Assembly: GCA_963966275.1 (NCBI GenBank)
Contig: CAWZYQ010000122.1
Location: 1 to 12,193, forward strand
Origin: UBA10427 sp003500135
GTDB taxonomy: Bacteria; Bacteroidota; Bacteroidia; Cytophagales; Cyclobacteriaceae
Length of the DNA stretch: 12,193 nucleotides
Reading direction: 5' to 3'
Below are positions 1 to 8,611 of the stretch, piece by piece. Position 1 is the stretch's first letter; the number at the start of each line of letters is the position of its first letter. The position numbers were made by a program, and so were the translations under genes. The notes below the pieces were generated by a model, which saw only the letters and a list, made by a program, of their open reading frames with translations, did no database searches and had not been told where the DNA came from.

Positions 1-142
1 TCTGCACATCTTCGAATAATTCACCTAGATCGCGACTTGGATAGTATAATCCGGGAGTTAAAACCTGTGATTCCTGCTGGCCGGGAGTGCAGGAGGTAAA
101 GGTAAAAATGAGGTATAGAACGAGGATTTGAATATTTTTCAT
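1..142 (-). CDS. Probable lipoprotein trehalase (GH37), N-terminal fragment
   Basis: Only the first 47 codons are in the window; the rest lies beyond the left edge. The product starts MKNIQILVLYLIF, a short hydrophobic signal peptide ending in a lipobox-like FTSC with Cys18 as the likely acylated residue. After a short linker it reads LYYPSRDLGELFEDVQ at the edge. The LGELFEDVQ stretch matches the N-terminal conserved block of GH37 trehalases, where the family has LGPLFxDVQ followed by the KTFxD block. That block, the two trehalase signatures and the catalytic residues would lie outside the window, so the family call rests on this short motif. If correct, the enzyme hydrolyses alpha,alpha-trehalose to glucose, membrane-anchored in the periplasm or at the surface. 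Its ATG overlaps the stop of the upstream PAP2/haloperoxidase gene as ATGA, which suggests translational coupling and the same operon. Confidence 0.7.
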   Translation of the reverse strand, partial: MKNIQILVLYLIFTFTSCTPGQQESQVLTPGLYYPSRDLGELFEDVQ

Positions 143-1449
143 TTTCGTGTTCTTAGTTGTCCAACGACGTATCTTCCTAATGCTCTTCCCTGAGTGATGC
201 CATTTTCTATGGCAGGCATATAATGGATGCCACCATACAAGCGACTAATGGCTGCTTCATCCGATGCTTCATTAAAAGAATTGAACTCTCTGGTGGGCAA
301 CCCATATTTATTTTCGGTTGAATCTAGAAAATGAAAAGGTTCCCCAAAAATCGAAGTAAGCATTATACCTGCCGCACCGGAAATCACACTATGCCCGCTG
401 GTATATTCCGGAAAAGGTGGCGTTTGTAGCAGAGGCTGCCACTCCTCATCAATATGTTGATTGATCAGGGTTTCTGGTCTTATCAAATTGCTTCTGTACT
501 TCTCGTCCCAGCAGCTGATAAAACCATCAGCCAGAGCAATGGAAGTAAGTGCAAATACGCGTGAAGTTTCTAATAGATCGGTGTCTTCTTTGTAACAGGC
601 AATTCTCGCAATTTCCATCCAGTGTCCTCCTGGAGTGATTTTTTTGGTGGCAAACATCACATGGCCCTTTACATTCATAACATAGGGGTTACAATCCCAA
701 AAGCTCGCTATCTCTTTTTCTTCTTCTGTTAATTGATTCCCAACATCATATACCTCTTTCACCTCCAAATAAAACGGACTGTTTTCACTCATATCAAATG
801 GAGTGGGCTTTTCCGGTACAAATTGTGTGGCTGAATCCAATACGAAGGGTCTTATCTTATTCCAATGAGGCTCAATAGCTTCCATGTAAGCCGGAGGGGT
901 AGGCTGCCATCTGGTTTTGTCGTCGGTTTTTACATTAAATTTTTCATAGGTCCGTGTTTCCTTATAGTTGTCTTTATCCGCCCAGTCTAAGATATGTTTA
1001 GTCACTTCATCTGCGTAAGTCAATGAGTTTTCAAAAACTTTGGAAGATACCCCGGACTTCTCTACTTCAGTGTGCCATTTATTTATATAGGCATCCATTT
1101 TATCCTCAGAAAAAATGAGGGTTTTACCGATCAGAAGAAAAGCCTGTATAGCAGCAATATCAAGATTAACTTCATTTGTGGGGTTTGGTATAGGCTCAAG
1201 TCCATTAAGCTGTCCGGCTAAGGGTATATAGCTTGAATCCTTCCGGACCAAAATTTCATAGGCAGCAATGCTTGGATAAGCATAAATCCGGCTGGCCACC
1301 GGTGGAGAAAAAATATCATGCACTATTACATCTGTCAGTTTTTTCATTGCGCTATGAAGAGCGTCTGGTTGGATTTCAACCTCTTTTTTGGGTGCCTGGC
1401 AAGCATTTATAAACGCTATTAAAAGTAAAAGTCCAAATATTTTTTTCAT
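139..1449 (-). CDS. PAP2/vanadium-dependent haloperoxidase superfamily lipoprotein
   Basis: This 436-aa protein (numbered from the preferred start) has a signal peptide MKKIFGLLLLIAFINAC with lipobox INAC and Cys17 as the anchor. It carries the full PAP2/haloperoxidase active-site set: K317-x6-R324-P325 (KYRSNLIRP), S351-G352-H353 (YTSGH), and S402-R403-x5-H409 (SRLYGGIHY). By family knowledge these correspond to the vanadate or phosphate oxyanion ligands, with H409 in the position of the metal-ligating histidine and H353 as the acid-base histidine. A PGGHWMEIA block (273-281) is also typical of bacterial haloperoxidase-like members. The length fits that group. Whether it oxidises halides or acts as an acid phosphatase cannot be read from sequence. 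An in-frame ATG 24 nt upstream (1473) would add CNKFILS before the signal peptide; I prefer 1449 because it gives a standard lipoprotein signal and leaves a 33-nt gap after the propeller gene. The 3' end overlaps the trehalase-like gene by ATGA. Confidence 0.88.
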   Translation of the reverse strand: MKKIFGLLLLIAFINACQAPKKEVEIQPDALHSAMKKLTDVIVHDIFSPPVASRIYAYPSIAAYEILVRKDSSYIPLAGQLNGLEPIPNPTNEVNLDIAAIQAFLLIGKTLIFSEDKMDAYINKWHTEVEKSGVSSKVFENSLTYADEVTKHILDWADKDNYKETRTYEKFNVKTDDKTRWQPTPPAYMEAIEPHWNKIRPFVLDSATQFVPEKPTPFDMSENSPFYLEVKEVYDVGNQLTEEEKEIASFWDCNPYVMNVKGHVMFATKKITPGGHWMEIARIACYKEDTDLLETSRVFALTSIALADGFISCWDEKYRSNLIRPETLINQHIDEEWQPLLQTPPFPEYTSGHSVISGAAGIMLTSIFGEPFHFLDSTENKYGLPTREFNSFNEASDEAAISRLYGGIHYMPAIENGITQGRALGRYVVGQLRTRK

Positions 1450-1482
1450 ACTCAAGATAAATTTATTACACATCCATTGTTA

Positions 1483-4400
1483 TCAGAATGATGCAATTTT
1501 GTCGTCCTTAAAATAATATTCAAATGTAAAAATCTTTGCGCAACCGTTATTGGGCACAAAAACGAAGTATTCCTTATTATTTACCATTATAACTCCTGAA
1601 TTTCTAATTTGCCCCATTAAATTAATCTCTTTTCCAATACTAGTCAATTGCTCAAACCGGCCATTATCATACTGCATGATTTCCCCGTAACTACCGTCTA
1701 AAAGTCCGAAATTGATGTTAAGGTCGGTAAAATTACCAGTCGATATAATGTATCCATTTTCTCCAATGCTAAAGGAATGAATAGATGAAACCTGGGTCGA
1801 TGGCGGAAGCGCTTTTGTAATGAACGTTCCATCACCATGATTCAAAATGGCCAGTGACTTCAATTCTTGGACTTCCAGGGAGTCAATTTTGTTGTCCTCA
1901 TTGATTACGAAGGACTCTATACCGTTAACTTCTTCCGCATATTTTGCATAAGTCTGGAATTTTTTATTAAACGCTGAAACCTGTCTGGTAATATCATCCT
2001 TGGTCACCACAGGGATATATCTACCCTGGGAAAATTGCATGATAATGGGCTCGGATTGCCCGTTGCCGTCGAAATCAGAAATGTATAACTTAAGCGGTTT
2101 TTCTTTCTGAGCTTTCAGTTTACTATTCAACCCGATATTTCCCGCTAAAATATCTAAAAGGCCATCACCATTTACATCAGTGATTTCAATGGTATTCCAT
2201 AAGCCGCTTGTGCCCTCAATTTCTACAGTTTTATTAAAAGCAAGATTGTCATTAACTGCAATACGGATGGGCATCCAGTGACCGGCAATGATCAAATCAA
2301 AATCGCCATCGCGATCGTAGTCCATCCATTTGGCATCGGTTATCATGCCATTGAAAACTGGTGATCTTTTAATTTCATATTCTGTAGGCGTAGATAGCAA
2401 CAAATAGCTTTCAGATGATTTGCCATAATCTCTAAACGTAAAATCCGCGCCGACAAAAACATCTGTTCTACCATCACTATTGATATCTCCTACTGCGAGA
2501 CAGGAACTATTTTTCCGGGGCAGTGTAAAATTTTGATAACGGGTGAAATTTCCATTATTATTGATGTAAATGCGATCCTCAAGAATTGGATTCCCTTCCT
2601 CATATTGACCGCCTCCACTGGCAACGAAAATATCGAGATCACCGTCATTATCAAAGTCCAACATTTCAGCAGCTACATCTTCAAAATGCTTGTCCCGGGT
2701 AAATACCTCTGGTGACAATTTATCAAACCGGCCATTGATTTGAATTAACAATTGCGATGATTGCCCGTAAGCGCCCCCTAAATACATATCATCCAAACCA
2801 TCGCCATTTATGTCGCCTATCGCTAGTGCCGGGCCTTTGGTAGATGTTTTATAAGGTAAAAGAAACTGTGTGTTGAAATCAGCATAATCATTCTCCTGAT
2901 GACAAAAAGGAAGTTCTATCGACTTGGCTTCAAATCTTTTGATCAATTGGCCACTTCGGTCTTGCGCTTTCTGGCCCTTTTCGTCCTTTTGTACCGTTAG
3001 GGTTGCATTCAATTCAACCGGAGCTACAATTTGTATAGTACCATCGGGCCAAATAATCTCAAGGGAATCTATTTTTTCAATTTCATCCAAACCGAAAAAA
3101 GCTATGGGCTCAGAGGAAGATTGAAACCCTGAGGTGGATTGCAGTTGTTCTGTTATTGTGTTTTTGCCTGAATGAACGGAAACGAGGCTGCCGAAACCAT
3201 AGGTATTGTATTTACCTGCCCTTAATTTCACTTTTAAAAAATTTGATGAGGTATCATTATTTTGGTATACAAAAGCCGACTGATTGACATTATTGACAAC
3301 AAGATCGAGGTCGCCGTCATTGTCCAGGTCGCCATATGCTGCACCATTGGAGCAGGAGGCCTGATGCAGTCCCCAGGAGTCTGATACCTGCTTGAAAGCA
3401 AAATCGCCCTGATTTTGGTACATGTAGTTTTTGATCTTGAGCGTAGGCATTTGCTTCATTATTTCCTGGAGACGTTTGTCTTCATTTTCAGCGGCGTTAT
3501 TCAAATTTTGAATGTTGGCGAGATACTGTATGTAATCAAGATCATTGGGCCTTTTATAAATGCCATTTGTGATGAAAAGATCCTTGTAACCATCGCGATC
3601 AAAATCAGCCGGCAGTGGTGACCAACTCCAATCAGAAGCTGAAATGCTTGCATAGTTGGCTACATCGATGAACATCCCATCGCCAATGTTTTTCTGAAGC
3701 GTATTTTGAACTACCTGAGGGGCATAGCCGTAGCGCGATTTGATTTCGCTGACCTGCCACTTGTCTTCTCCGGCCGATTTCATATATAAATCGGGGCTGT
3801 CCGGTAGCATATCCAATGTGATGATATCTTGTAATCCATCATTATTCATATCCGCCACATTATTACCCATCGAGTAGCGACTGGTATGGGCAATACGTTT
3901 TTGCAGGTCTTCCGTAAACGTGCCGTCACCCTGATTGATATACAAATAATCGTTTTCATGAAAATCATTGGAAATATAAAGGTCCGGCCAGCCGTCATTG
4001 TTTATATCTGCAGCTTTTACCCCCAATCCATACCCTATCCGGCTTGAATAGATCCCTGAAAGGTTGGTGACATCCGTAAAACTGGCTTCAGCTTCACTCA
4101 TCAGGTTTTTTAAGAGACGGTCACCCGACTTTTCATGCGTGCCCAGCCTCAAGGAAGAAGGGCCATAAGAGCTGGCATCATGAACCGAATGATTCAGCAG
4201 ATAGACATCCAGGTCGTTGTCACGGTCGTAATCAAAAAACACGGCCTGAGTACCAAAGCCCTTAAAATCAAGGCCGTAATTGGCTGCAGATTCTGTGAAA
4301 CTCAGGTCTCCATTGTTGATAAATAGTTCGTTATGCCCTTTCAGCCCTTTATAATCCGATACATTATTTACATAAATATCAAGGAAGCCGTCACCATTAA

Positions 4401-4758
4401 CATCGGCCATGGTAACTCCCGTAGACCAGTCGGCTTTTCCTGCTGTACCAGAGGTTAAAGTAATGTCTTCAAATTTGAAATTCCCCTTATTGAGATAAAG
4501 CTTGTTTGATCCCTGGTTCGATGTAAAGTAAACGTCGGGCAAATCATCATTATTGATGTCGCCAATGGCAACGCCACCCCCATTATAGAAATAGAGGTAT
4601 TCTATAATATTGAATGTATCCGAGCTCACCACTTTATTATTGAATTCAATATTGGTATGCTCTTTATCCAACATTTCGAATAGTGTGTATTGCGCATTTT
4701 TTTCTGTGCACTGCCAAAACACCAAAAAGAGAATGAATAAGATTCTAGAATTCCTCAT
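1483..4758 (-). CDS. Double VCBS/FG-GAP propeller lipoprotein with UnbV/ASPIC domain (protein C)
   Basis: This 1091-aa exported protein belongs to the CRTAC1-like/FG-GAP family. The signal peptide (1-16) ends FWQC; Cys17 is in the lipoprotein position but Gln at -1 and Trp at -2 make the lipobox poor. DxDxDG-type calcium loops begin near residues 67, 119, 176, 251, 303, 385 and 477, giving seven in the first half. An UnbV/ASPIC domain spans about 520-592 (GFGSLVSVHSG, GFQSSSEPIAFFGL, SLEIIWPDG). A linker with CHQENDYADFN (619-629) follows. The second half has loops near 649, 701, 758, 813, 861 and 895. A seventh would fall near 997, but there it reads SIGENGYI, with no aspartate ligands. The role is unknown; family knowledge suggests surface ligand or protein binding with calcium-stabilised blades. 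It appears more divergent from A and B than they are from each other. Its ATG shares one base with the stop of the upstream gene (TAATG). Confidence 0.93.
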   Translation of the reverse strand: MRNSRILFILFLVFWQCTEKNAQYTLFEMLDKEHTNIEFNNKVVSSDTFNIIEYLYFYNGGGVAIGDINNDDLPDVYFTSNQGSNKLYLNKGNFKFEDITLTSGTAGKADWSTGVTMADVNGDGFLDIYVNNVSDYKGLKGHNELFINNGDLSFTESAANYGLDFKGFGTQAVFFDYDRDNDLDVYLLNHSVHDASSYGPSSLRLGTHEKSGDRLLKNLMSEAEASFTDVTNLSGIYSSRIGYGLGVKAADINNDGWPDLYISNDFHENDYLYINQGDGTFTEDLQKRIAHTSRYSMGNNVADMNNDGLQDIITLDMLPDSPDLYMKSAGEDKWQVSEIKSRYGYAPQVVQNTLQKNIGDGMFIDVANYASISASDWSWSPLPADFDRDGYKDLFITNGIYKRPNDLDYIQYLANIQNLNNAAENEDKRLQEIMKQMPTLKIKNYMYQNQGDFAFKQVSDSWGLHQASCSNGAAYGDLDNDGDLDLVVNNVNQSAFVYQNNDTSSNFLKVKLRAGKYNTYGFGSLVSVHSGKNTITEQLQSTSGFQSSSEPIAFFGLDEIEKIDSLEIIWPDGTIQIVAPVELNATLTVQKDEKGQKAQDRSGQLIKRFEAKSIELPFCHQENDYADFNTQFLLPYKTSTKGPALAIGDINGDGLDDMYLGGAYGQSSQLLIQINGRFDKLSPEVFTRDKHFEDVAAEMLDFDNDGDLDIFVASGGGQYEEGNPILEDRIYINNNGNFTRYQNFTLPRKNSSCLAVGDINSDGRTDVFVGADFTFRDYGKSSESYLLLSTPTEYEIKRSPVFNGMITDAKWMDYDRDGDFDLIIAGHWMPIRIAVNDNLAFNKTVEIEGTSGLWNTIEITDVNGDGLLDILAGNIGLNSKLKAQKEKPLKLYISDFDGNGQSEPIIMQFSQGRYIPVVTKDDITRQVSAFNKKFQTYAKYAEEVNGIESFVINEDNKIDSLEVQELKSLAILNHGDGTFITKALPPSTQVSSIHSFSIGENGYIISTGNFTDLNINFGLLDGSYGEIMQYDNGRFEQLTSIGKEINLMGQIRNSGVIMVNNKEYFVFVPNNGCAKIFTFEYYFKDDKIASF

Positions 4759-7700
4759 TAAAAATCGAACAAGATAAAATGGTCGTTGTTCCTCGCCACT
4801 AATATTTTGTTTTCCAATACTTTTATGTCTCTCACCTCTCCGGATACTATGAAGCCTTTGTTGCTGGCATGCTGAATAAATTCTCCATTGCCGATATTTT
4901 CCAAATATGTACCATAACTGGCATCATACCTGCCTACTTCCGGTTTCGCGCCATACAGGTTTCCACCCATCACCAGGTCTTCATCACCGTCCCGGTCAAA
5001 ATCATGCGAGGCTACAGCATAAATCGGGCTCAACTGCGCAATCTGAGGTAGTGTTACCCATTCAAAGTTACCTTGCCCATCATTGATGGCAATAATTGAT
5101 GATAGATGGTTCACCTCCAGTTTCATTGCTTTATCGTACATTTCTTTACCGAGTATTTCTTGCAATGTTGCGTCTTTAAACGACTGATAATCCGGATATT
5201 TTTTCAGAACAAATTTTAATTGATCCGCCAGGTTATGACGTAAAGCATAGGGGAATAAGTCTCCTTTTTCGTTGGACCAGGCCAAAATAGGATCGACGAA
5301 TCCATTTTTATCGAAATCATCTGTTACAAGAAAAATTGGCTTTTGCTCCGAAGCTTTAAAACGGCTGTTCATTCCATGATTGCCTGCCACTATATCCTGG
5401 TCACCGTCATTGTCAATATCTACGGCATGCACCACATTCCACCATCCTTTCAGGTTCTCGAGACCACCATCGTGCTTTTCCAACCGGCAGTTCACATTAA
5501 GGAATATATTAATCCCCATAAATTCTCCGGTAACTACCAGATCGGGTAAACCATCATTATTTAAATCTTCCGTAAACGCGCTTGTGATCATCCCCATTTT
5601 TTTCAACCCGGGAGCGTATGAATCCGCAACCTCTTCAAAATTACCGGAACCGTCATTCATCAACAAATAGCCATCGCCCGGCATTCCGTATTGAAATGGT
5701 ATAAGCCGTTCACCGACGAAAAGGTCCTGATCTCCATCCTGATCAAAGTCGATGGGAACTACTACAGAACTACAAACATATTTGCCTTTTTTGGGCAAAA
5801 ATTGATCTGATAAAACAAATTGACCGTTTTCATTGAAATACAGTTTATCCTTTAACAGCGATGACGAGGAAGGGAATTCACTACTTCCGGTAGTCACATA
5901 AAGATCGAGGTCTCCATCATTGTCGGCGTCAAAAAAAGCAGAACCAATGTCCTCTGATTTCGATTCTTCACCGAAGATCAATTCATTTTTATTGTTGAAT
6001 ACAATTCTTGATGCCTGGTCTCTTGCCCCTCCGAAATAAAAATCCATAAAACCATTGTCATCCACGTCAGCAACTGAAACTTTAGGGCCTTCAGTACTTT
6101 GCATGTGGTATTTCAGTCGATCACGATTAAAGTCCACAAATTCATTTTCCTGATGCCTTGTATCTAAAATCTGCTTATTGAAAAACAGGTTATCGGTATC
6201 CTTATCATGTTCCAGGCTTTTTTGAATCGCCTCCTTTTCATAAATATCCAGGGTTTGGTTTGTATTGACATTGTTGAGTGCGGTAATCATTCCTGATGGC
6301 CACTTGACCACCACATCGACCTTCGAAGAATCTCTGAGGCCAACTAATGGCCTATGATCCACTGAACTTTGAAAACCACGGGTAGGTTGTTGCTCGATGT
6401 AATATTGGCTTTCACCTTGCCGGATTGTGATTTGAGAACCTACAGCGTAAGGGTTTTTGCCCGTGCCATGTAAAACCAGCCTTAAATAATTACCCGCTTC
6501 CTTTCTTTGATCAAGGTCGTTGCGATAAATAAAAGAGGGCATGTTTACATTATTGACAACCAGGTCAAGATCCCCATCGTTATCCAGATCACCATAAGCT
6601 GAACCATTAGAAAAAGATGGTTTATCGAGGCCGAAATTTAGTGTGGCATCCTCAAATCTCAATTCGCCTGTATTTCTGTAAGCTTTATTACTGATACTAT
6701 TGGAAGGAATGATCTCAATTAGTTTTTTGTAATTCACCTTGTTCTCAGTAATAATCGAACGGATCACTTCTTCGTTTGAAATGTAATTGAGATAGTCCTG
6801 ATCGGTAAGATCCTGATAAATTCCATTAGCAATGAAAATGTCTTTCAGGCCGTCGTTATCCATGTCATAAATAAGAGCTCCCCAGCTCCAGTCTGTGGCT
6901 TCCACTCCTGCCAGGCGCCCAATTTCACTAAAAGTGGTATCACTGTTGTTGAGTTGCAGGGTATTTCTGGTGAATTGGTGGAAATACCCATTCTCAACAT
7001 TATAGCTGTACTTGTCCCAATTTTCAAAAGTGGTGACTGACTTTAATCGCTTGTAATCACCCGGGAGCATTTCCGTTACAAAAAGGTCGGAATAGCCGTC
7101 ATTGTTAATATCAGCCATATCCGCTCCCATTGAAGCCCCACTGATAGATTTCATGGATTCTGTTAACCTTTCATGGAAGGTACCATCCTGATTATTGATA
7201 TATAAATAATCCCTTTCAAAAAAGTCATTGGAAACATAGATATCCTCCCAGCCATCCTTATTTACATCACCTACCGTTACTCCCAGTCCGAACCCTATAA
7301 TACTGCCATAAATGCCGGCTTCTTCACTGACATCTTCAAAATAATCTCCTTCGTTTCTCAGTAATTTATCGCCTCCAAGGCTGTCACGAATATGACGTTC
7401 ATTTCGCTCCAGATTGAAACTGCCTATGGCCTGGTAGGAGTTGTTGAGTAAGTAAACATCGAGGTCACCATCTTTATCATAATCGAAAAAAGAGGCGTGC
7501 GTACTGTATCCACGATCGTCTAACTTATATTCTTTGGCTTTTTCGGTAAATGTATTGTCCTGATTGTTGATATAAAGCTCATTTTGCTTTTTGTCGCCCT
7601 CAATATCACCCGAATTACACACGTAAATATCCAACCAGCCATCTGCATTCACATCAGCCATTGTTACACCTGTAGACCAGCCCATTTTGCCGCCTACGCC

Positions 7701-8012
7701 AGCGCTTTGGGTTATATCTTCGAATTGAAAATTTCCTCTATTCAGATATAGTTTATTAGAAGACTGGTTGGCCGTGAGGTAAACATCCACTAATCCATCA
7801 TTGTTGATGTCTCCTATGCTTACCCCGCCGCCGTTGTAGTAATTCCTGTAAGTGTATACATTGAATTCATCATTGAAGATCAAATTATTGGTGAAATCTA
7901 TACCGGTCTGGCTTTGATCCAGAAGCGTGTAGAGCGCTTTCTCCTGATCTTTTTTTTCGCCGCATGAAATGAGCAGCAAACAAAGACTTACAACAGGTAA
8001 AAATTGTTTCAT
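4758..8012 (-). CDS. Double VCBS/FG-GAP propeller lipoprotein with UnbV/ASPIC domain (protein B)
   Basis: This 1084-aa lipoprotein has a signal peptide MKQFLPVVSLCLLLISC with a good lipobox, LISC, and Cys17 as anchor, followed by a charged GEKKDQE stretch that could favour surface export in Bacteroidota (inference). Seven calcium loops of DxDxDGxxD type begin near residues 68, 120, 177, 249, 301, 383 and 475. The UnbV/ASPIC domain lies at about 522-592 (AVGSQITIRQG, TRGFQSSVDHRPLVGL, VVVKWPSG). The conserved RHQENEFVDFN block follows at 619-629. Seven more loops begin near 649, 695, 755, 816, 865, 899 and 1004. I infer two complete seven-bladed propellers. The molecular role is not known. The start is fixed by an ATGA overlap with the 200-aa lipoprotein gene, and the stop TAA overlaps the next start as TAATG. 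Shared stretches such as NDFFERDYLYINNQ show it is a close paralogue of protein A. Confidence 0.95.
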   Translation of the reverse strand: MKQFLPVVSLCLLLISCGEKKDQEKALYTLLDQSQTGIDFTNNLIFNDEFNVYTYRNYYNGGGVSIGDINNDGLVDVYLTANQSSNKLYLNRGNFQFEDITQSAGVGGKMGWSTGVTMADVNADGWLDIYVCNSGDIEGDKKQNELYINNQDNTFTEKAKEYKLDDRGYSTHASFFDYDKDGDLDVYLLNNSYQAIGSFNLERNERHIRDSLGGDKLLRNEGDYFEDVSEEAGIYGSIIGFGLGVTVGDVNKDGWEDIYVSNDFFERDYLYINNQDGTFHERLTESMKSISGASMGADMADINNDGYSDLFVTEMLPGDYKRLKSVTTFENWDKYSYNVENGYFHQFTRNTLQLNNSDTTFSEIGRLAGVEATDWSWGALIYDMDNDGLKDIFIANGIYQDLTDQDYLNYISNEEVIRSIITENKVNYKKLIEIIPSNSISNKAYRNTGELRFEDATLNFGLDKPSFSNGSAYGDLDNDGDLDLVVNNVNMPSFIYRNDLDQRKEAGNYLRLVLHGTGKNPYAVGSQITIRQGESQYYIEQQPTRGFQSSVDHRPLVGLRDSSKVDVVVKWPSGMITALNNVNTNQTLDIYEKEAIQKSLEHDKDTDNLFFNKQILDTRHQENEFVDFNRDRLKYHMQSTEGPKVSVADVDDNGFMDFYFGGARDQASRIVFNNKNELIFGEESKSEDIGSAFFDADNDGDLDLYVTTGSSEFPSSSSLLKDKLYFNENGQFVLSDQFLPKKGKYVCSSVVVPIDFDQDGDQDLFVGERLIPFQYGMPGDGYLLMNDGSGNFEEVADSYAPGLKKMGMITSAFTEDLNNDGLPDLVVTGEFMGINIFLNVNCRLEKHDGGLENLKGWWNVVHAVDIDNDGDQDIVAGNHGMNSRFKASEQKPIFLVTDDFDKNGFVDPILAWSNEKGDLFPYALRHNLADQLKFVLKKYPDYQSFKDATLQEILGKEMYDKAMKLEVNHLSSIIAINDGQGNFEWVTLPQIAQLSPIYAVASHDFDRDGDEDLVMGGNLYGAKPEVGRYDASYGTYLENIGNGEFIQHASNKGFIVSGEVRDIKVLENKILVARNNDHFILFDF

Positions 8013-8611
8013 GAGCTAATTGAATGTTTAAATTTGGGATGAAGAATGTTATGAACCCTCACCAATACAGTTTGGGCATCTTTCGTAAAAACCATTATTC
8101 TTCTGTTAGCATCCACTTTAACAGGTATTTCTTTATCGTCTAAATTGATGGTAATAAAGTCATTCCCACCATACCAGATTTCCAATAATTCCAGGACTTT
8201 AGGTTGAAGCTGATCTGATTGCAACTTTTTATTCCATGGCGCCCATGCCAAATAGCTGAACTCGAAATCCATGGCCATAATTTTATCCTTTTCGTCAAAC
8301 TTCGGATAAAATAACATACGTATTGAGGTAGGCTCCTGATGCAAAACGGAGTCGACAAAAACATGTTGTACTGCTGCGTTGCTCGGGCCCTGGGTCACCA
8401 GCTTTTGTTGATTGAGCCTCTGGCACTTGCTGTAAAAATCCGATCTCGAGTCATTAAAATTGATCTGGAACAATAAGCTATCAAGCGTCACTTCCCTGGC
8501 CAGTTCACTTTTTACCAACCTTGTATATTCAGACTCCAGACACCCGGCCAATACCAGAACCAGAACCCCGCTAAAAACCAACGATTTTGTAAACTTCCAA
8601 CTCATCATCAT
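8009..8611 (-). CDS. Small lipoprotein of unknown function (200 aa)
   Basis: I cannot assign a function. The N-terminus is MMMSWKFTKSLVFSG followed by a hydrophobic stretch ending in a textbook lipobox LAGC, with Cys24 as anchor. The mature part is about 176 residues of mixed alpha/beta composition, with no further membrane segment. A stretch around residues 35-75 (SELAREVTLDSLLF, then DFYSKCQRLNQQ) resembles, from memory, uncharacterised Bacteroidota lipoproteins; this is a weak recollection. Three consecutive ATG codons (8611, 8608, 8605) are possible starts. All lie inside the end of the upstream propeller gene, so the overlap is 35-41 nt. Because the signal peptide is encoded there, no later start fits. 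The stop overlaps the start of the next propeller gene as ATGA. Sitting between two propeller genes, it may be an accessory or assembly partner for them (inference). Confidence 0.88.
   Translation of the reverse strand: MMMSWKFTKSLVFSGVLVLVLAGCLESEYTRLVKSELAREVTLDSLLFQINFNDSRSDFYSKCQRLNQQKLVTQGPSNAAVQHVFVDSVLHQEPTSIRMLFYPKFDEKDKIMAMDFEFSYLAWAPWNKKLQSDQLQPKVLELLEIWYGGNDFITINLDDKEIPVKVDANRRIMVFTKDAQTVLVRVHNILHPKFKHSISS

Noticed and set aside
1450..1473. Upstream ATG at 1473 as the start of the haloperoxidase-like gene
   Set aside because: It would put CNKFILS ahead of a complete lipoprotein signal peptide that begins with its own MKK. The internal start at 1449 is the better fit, though not proven.
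2924..3300. UnbV/ASPIC domain of protein C as a sign of an enediyne or other natural-product cluster
   Set aside because: The domain is widespread in Bacteroidota FG-GAP proteins, and no biosynthetic genes are present here.
5380..5670. Plus-strand open frame of 96 codons, overlapping another short one at 5343-5549
   Set aside because: Both are antisense to well-supported propeller repeats of protein B, with no protein features of their own.
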